From positions 1 through 7,545 of the forward strand of contig JACDER010000057.1 in the NCBI GenBank assembly GCA_013816275.1: a stretch of 7,545 bases of DNA. The letters are read 5' to 3'. The stretch comes from Actinomycetota bacterium (lineage in GTDB: Bacteria; Actinomycetota; Thermoleophilia; Gaiellales; Gaiellaceae). Each line of letters opens with the position of its first letter. Position 1 is the stretch's first letter. This document shows, piece after piece, positions 5,455 through 7,545 of the stretch. A program made the position numbers and the translations under genes. The notes under the pieces were generated by a model, which was given only the letters and a program-made list of their open reading frames with translations, was not told where the DNA came from and made no database searches.

Positions 5455-6072
5455 ATGGGATTCGGAAAGGCGATGGGTGAGATGTTCGGGGCCCTTTTCC
5501 CCGTGGTGAATCCGATCGCGGTCGTGCCGGTCTTCCTCGCGATGACGGCGAACCGGCCTGTCGCCGAGCGGATGAAGGTCGCGCTCAAGTCCTCGGTCTA
5601 CGTCTTCGTGATCCTGGTCGTGTTCCTGTTTGCCGGCGAGCCCCTTCTCCACCATTTCGGGATCTCGCTCGAGGCCCTTCAGATCGCCGGCGGTCTAGTC
5701 GTGGGTATCGCAGGGCTACGGATGGTGCTCGAGCCGGTGAAGGTCACCGGAGAGGATGCGGAGGGCGACGTCTCGTTCTCGCCGCTGGCGATGCCGCTCC
5801 TGGCCGGCCCGGGGGCTCTCGGCGTGCTCATGGGGCTGGAAGCGCGGCGGACCTCTGACATCCCCTCGCCCGGCTTCGTCGTCGGCATCGTCCTGATCGC
5901 GATCGCCGTCTACGCCTGCCTCGTCCTCGGCGGCCAGCTCGTCCGCTTCATCGGCGACGCGGGGATCGACGCGCTACGCCGCATCTTCGGCCTGCTCGTG
6001 ATGGCGATCGGCGTCGAGATGATCGTGCACGGGATCAACGAGCACGAGGCTCTCCGCTCCGCCTTTGGCTGA
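5455..6072 (+). CDS. MarC-family integral membrane protein
   Basis: 205 residues, the usual length for MarC/YchE-type proteins, with about six membrane helices (roughly 8-30, 45-62, 71-93, 109-128, 139-163, 177-195). Family marks are the [15 protein letters not shown] block in helix 1 (NP at 19-20) and the related [16 protein letters not shown] block in helix 4 (108-123), the two inverted-repeat halves of the fold. The helix 3 LRM sequence and a closing GVEMIVHGI are also typical. MarC was once linked to multidrug resistance in E. coli, but this was later withdrawn; the transported substrate is unknown. The start could be ATG 5455 or ATG 5473; the second has GGAAAGG just upstream, though very close. 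It follows mug by 19 bases and overlaps or abuts the Nudix gene. Confidence 0.9.
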   Translation: MGFGKAMGEMFGALFPVVNPIAVVPVFLAMTANRPVAERMKVALKSSVYVFVILVVFLFAGEPLLHHFGISLEALQIAGGLVVGIAGLRMVLEPVKVTGEDAEGDVSFSPLAMPLLAGPGALGVLMGLEARRTSDIPSPGFVVGIVLIAIAVYACLVLGGQLVRFIGDAGIDALRRIFGLLVMAIGVEMIVHGINEHEALRSAFG

Positions 6073-6556
6073 GCGCGTGCCCGAGCCGCGCGTCGCGGCG
6101 CGGGGGATCGTGCTCGACCCGGACGACCGGGTCCTGCTCGTCCTCTTCCGGGCACCGGGGTGGTCGGACGAGACCTGGTGGGCCACTCCCGGCGGCGGGC
6201 TCGACCCCGGCGAGACGCATGAGGACGGCCTGCGGCGCGAGCTGCTCGAGGAGGCCGGCATTCGCGTCGACGAGATCGGGCCGTGCGTCTGGGTGCGCGA
6301 GCATGTCTTCGAGTGGGGCGGCCGACTACTCCGGCAGACGGAGCGCTACTTCCTCGTCCGCGTCGACTCCACCGAAATCGCACCGCAGTTCACGCGGGAG
6401 CAACTCGAGTCGGAGGGGCTGCACGAGCTTCGCTGGTGGAGCCTCCAGGAGCTCGGCGAGGCGGGCGAGACCTTCGCGCCGAGCCGGCTGGCCGCACTCA
6501 TCCGCGACCTCGTCGAGAGCGGCCCGCCGGCAGAACCGATCGACGCCGGCGTCTAG
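6065..6556 (+). CDS. Nudix hydrolase
   Basis: Up to 163 residues. It hydrolyses a nucleoside diphosphate linked to another moiety; the exact substrate cannot be read from sequence. Residues 44-66 form a complete Nudix box G-x5-E-x7-REUxEExGU: Gly44, Glu50, Arg58-Glu59, Glu62-Glu63, Gly65. The metal-binding glutamates are all present. Upstream, [17 protein letters not shown] and WWATPGGG are the usual strand and substrate-side elements; [11 protein letters not shown] near the end is the typical C-terminal strand-helix. A TTG at 6065 overlaps the marC stop by eight bases; the GTG at 6077 would begin four bases past that stop and is equally likely. Either way the two genes are probably translated together. 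Confidence 0.9.
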   Translation: MAERVPEPRVAARGIVLDPDDRVLLVLFRAPGWSDETWWATPGGGLDPGETHEDGLRRELLEEAGIRVDEIGPCVWVREHVFEWGGRLLRQTERYFLVRVDSTEIAPQFTREQLESEGLHELRWWSLQELGEAGETFAPSRLAALIRDLVESGPPAEPIDAGV

Positions 6557-6610
6557 CTCCGGATCGTGTAAGGCGGACCTGACAAGGATGACGGATCCCG
6601 GCGACCGACC

Positions 6611-6709
6611 GTGGGCGGGAAGTTCAAGGTCTTCGTCGTCGATCTAGGCGACGACTCGGTCGACACTTCCCGCTACGGGCCGTCCATCCCGCTGGACCTC
6701 GACCTCTAG
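6611..6709 (+). CDS. Possible 32-residue small protein between Nudix and nadE
   Basis: From GTG 6611 the frame reads VGGKFKVFVVDLGDDSVD, then TSRYGPSIPLDLDL and a TAG at 6707-6709. The alternation KFKVFVVDLG looks like a real beta strand, and composition and third positions resemble coding sequence. No ribosome binding site precedes the GTG. In another frame an ATG at 6588, after an AAGG, reads MTDPGDRPWA before heading to an early stop at 6647; adding one base in the GGGCGGGAAG run near 6612-6621 would join it to this ORF as a ~42-residue protein. So this may be the end of a frameshifted small gene or a chance frame. No family recognised. Confidence 0.35.
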   Translation: MGGKFKVFVVDLGDDSVDTSRYGPSIPLDLDL

Positions 6710-7545
6710 TCTCGCCAGCGGTTGGTGATCGGCGTCCGCCGGTCGCGGCCGAAGGCCTTCGGGCGGAGCTTGACGCCAGGCGGGGCCTGCCGTCGCTTGT
6801 ACTCGGCCCGGTCGATCAGCGCGAGCGCCCTCTCGACCAGCTCCGGCTCGAACCCATCCGCGGTCAGCTCCTCGCGCGAGCGGTCGAGCTCGACGTAGGC
6901 CTCGAGCACGCGGTCGAGCTCCGGGTAGGGCGGGAGCGAGTCCTCGTCCAGCTGGTTGTCGCGCAGCTCGGCGCTCGGCGCCCGCTCGATGATCGACACC
7001 GGGATCAGCTCGTGGCCCGCCCGCTCGTTCAGGTACCGCGAGAGCCGGAAGACGTCCGTCTTGTACACGTCCTTGAGGAGCGCGAAGCCGCCGGCCATGT
7101 CCCCGTACAGCGTGGCGTACCCGACCGATAGCTCCGACTTGTTCCCGGTCGCGACCACGAGCCAGCCGAACTTGTTCGAGAGCGCCATCAGGATCACCCC
7201 GCGCGCCCGCGCTTGGAGGTTCTCCTCGGTCAGGTCGGACTCGAGCCCGGAAAACGGCTCGGCGAGCACCTCCGTGTACGCGTCGACGACCGCGCCGATC
7301 GGGATCTCCAGGAACGGGCAGCCGAGGCCCTCGGCCAGCCGCCTCGCGTCCGCGCGCGTCCCCTCGGACGAGTAGCGGGACGGCATCGAGACGCAGTGGA
7401 CGCGTTCGGCCCCGAGCGCCTCCGTCGCGAGCGCCGCGGTCAGCGCAGAGTCGATCCCGCCCGAGACGCCGAGCACGACCTCGCGGAAGCCGTTCTTCTC
7501 CACGTAGTCGCGCAGCCCGAGCTCGAGCGCGCGCCGCATCTGCTC
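6706..7545 (-). CDS. nadE: Glutamine-dependent NAD+ synthetase, C-terminal synthetase domain (cut by window edge)
   Basis: The last ~280 residues are visible; the frame stays open through the right edge (Glu-Gln precede the first Met), so the gene extends further. The enzyme amidates nicotinate adenine dinucleotide to NAD+ using ATP, the last step of NAD synthesis. The N-type ATP-pyrophosphatase P-loop SGGIDS is at 7447-7464. Other family blocks are VSMPSRYSSEGT, TGNKSELSVGYATLYGDMAGGFALLKDVYKT and a closing YKRRQAPPGVKLRPKAFGRDRR with PITNRWR. RALELGLRDYVEKNGFREVV before the P-loop is typical of the linker after an N-terminal nitrilase-type glutaminase domain, so the long glutamine-dependent form is expected; that domain lies outside the window. 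The stop TAG (6706-6708 on the minus strand) shares a CTAG palindrome with the stop of the small plus-strand ORF. Confidence 0.95.
   Translation of the reverse strand, partial: EQMRRALELGLRDYVEKNGFREVVLGVSGGIDSALTAALATEALGAERVHCVSMPSRYSSEGTRADARRLAEGLGCPFLEIPIGAVVDAYTEVLAEPFSGLESDLTEENLQARARGVILMALSNKFGWLVVATGNKSELSVGYATLYGDMAGGFALLKDVYKTDVFRLSRYLNERAGHELIPVSIIERAPSAELRDNQLDEDSLPPYPELDRVLEAYVELDRSREELTADGFEPELVERALALIDRAEYKRRQAPPGVKLRPKAFGRDRRTPITNRWRD

Noticed and set aside
6562..6599. Inverted CCGGATC / GATCCCGG after the Nudix gene as a terminator
   Set aside because: The stem needs a bulge, the loop is about 25 bases, and no T-run follows.

Overview
This is about 7.5 kb of GC-rich bacterial chromosome. 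It most resembles a high-GC actinobacterium, perhaps of the Thermoleophilia (Gaiella/Solirubrobacter-like) type. That is inference from composition, frequent GTG starts, weak ribosome binding sites, and a secreted GGxGxDxxx-repeat protein with a CGxGRDxVxAD...DCE tail. No rRNA or marker gene is present to prove it.

Layout. (1) The left edge (1-177, minus) is the start of an NAD(P)-dependent epimerase-like gene. (2) 224-2367 is an accessory-looking stretch of patchy, lower GC (53-60% in many places, against 70-78% to the right). On the minus strand it holds a secreted nonapeptide-repeat gene apparently broken by a one-base frameshift, a decayed C-terminal fragment of a class V aminotransferase, a small secreted orphan protein, and about 600 bases with at most one doubtful small ORF. 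(3) An intact class V aminotransferase (cysteine-desulfurase-like family) lies at 2368-3534, minus. The fragment in region 2 is a diverged copy of its last ~105 residues. (4) Only 25 bases away, a rightward run begins: saccharopine-dehydrogenase-like oxidoreductase, a small CxxxC protein, mismatch-specific uracil-DNA glycosylase (mug), a MarC-family membrane protein, a Nudix hydrolase and a possible 32-residue ORF. (5) The right edge (minus, convergent) is the C-terminal synthetase domain of glutamine-dependent NAD+ synthetase (nadE), cut by the window end.

How the genes relate. The rightward run is tightly packed: 9 bases after the oxidoreductase, 19 bases between mug and marC, and overlapping or nearly touching marC and Nudix genes. 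It is probably co-transcribed in part, but its members are housekeeping functions (base-excision repair, nucleotide-metabolite hydrolysis, a membrane protein) with no obvious shared pathway. I see no CRISPR array, tRNA, rRNA, transposase, integrase, or recognisable defence or biosynthetic system. The most informative features are evolutionary: the partial aminotransferase duplication, the broken repeat protein and the low-GC patch between them.
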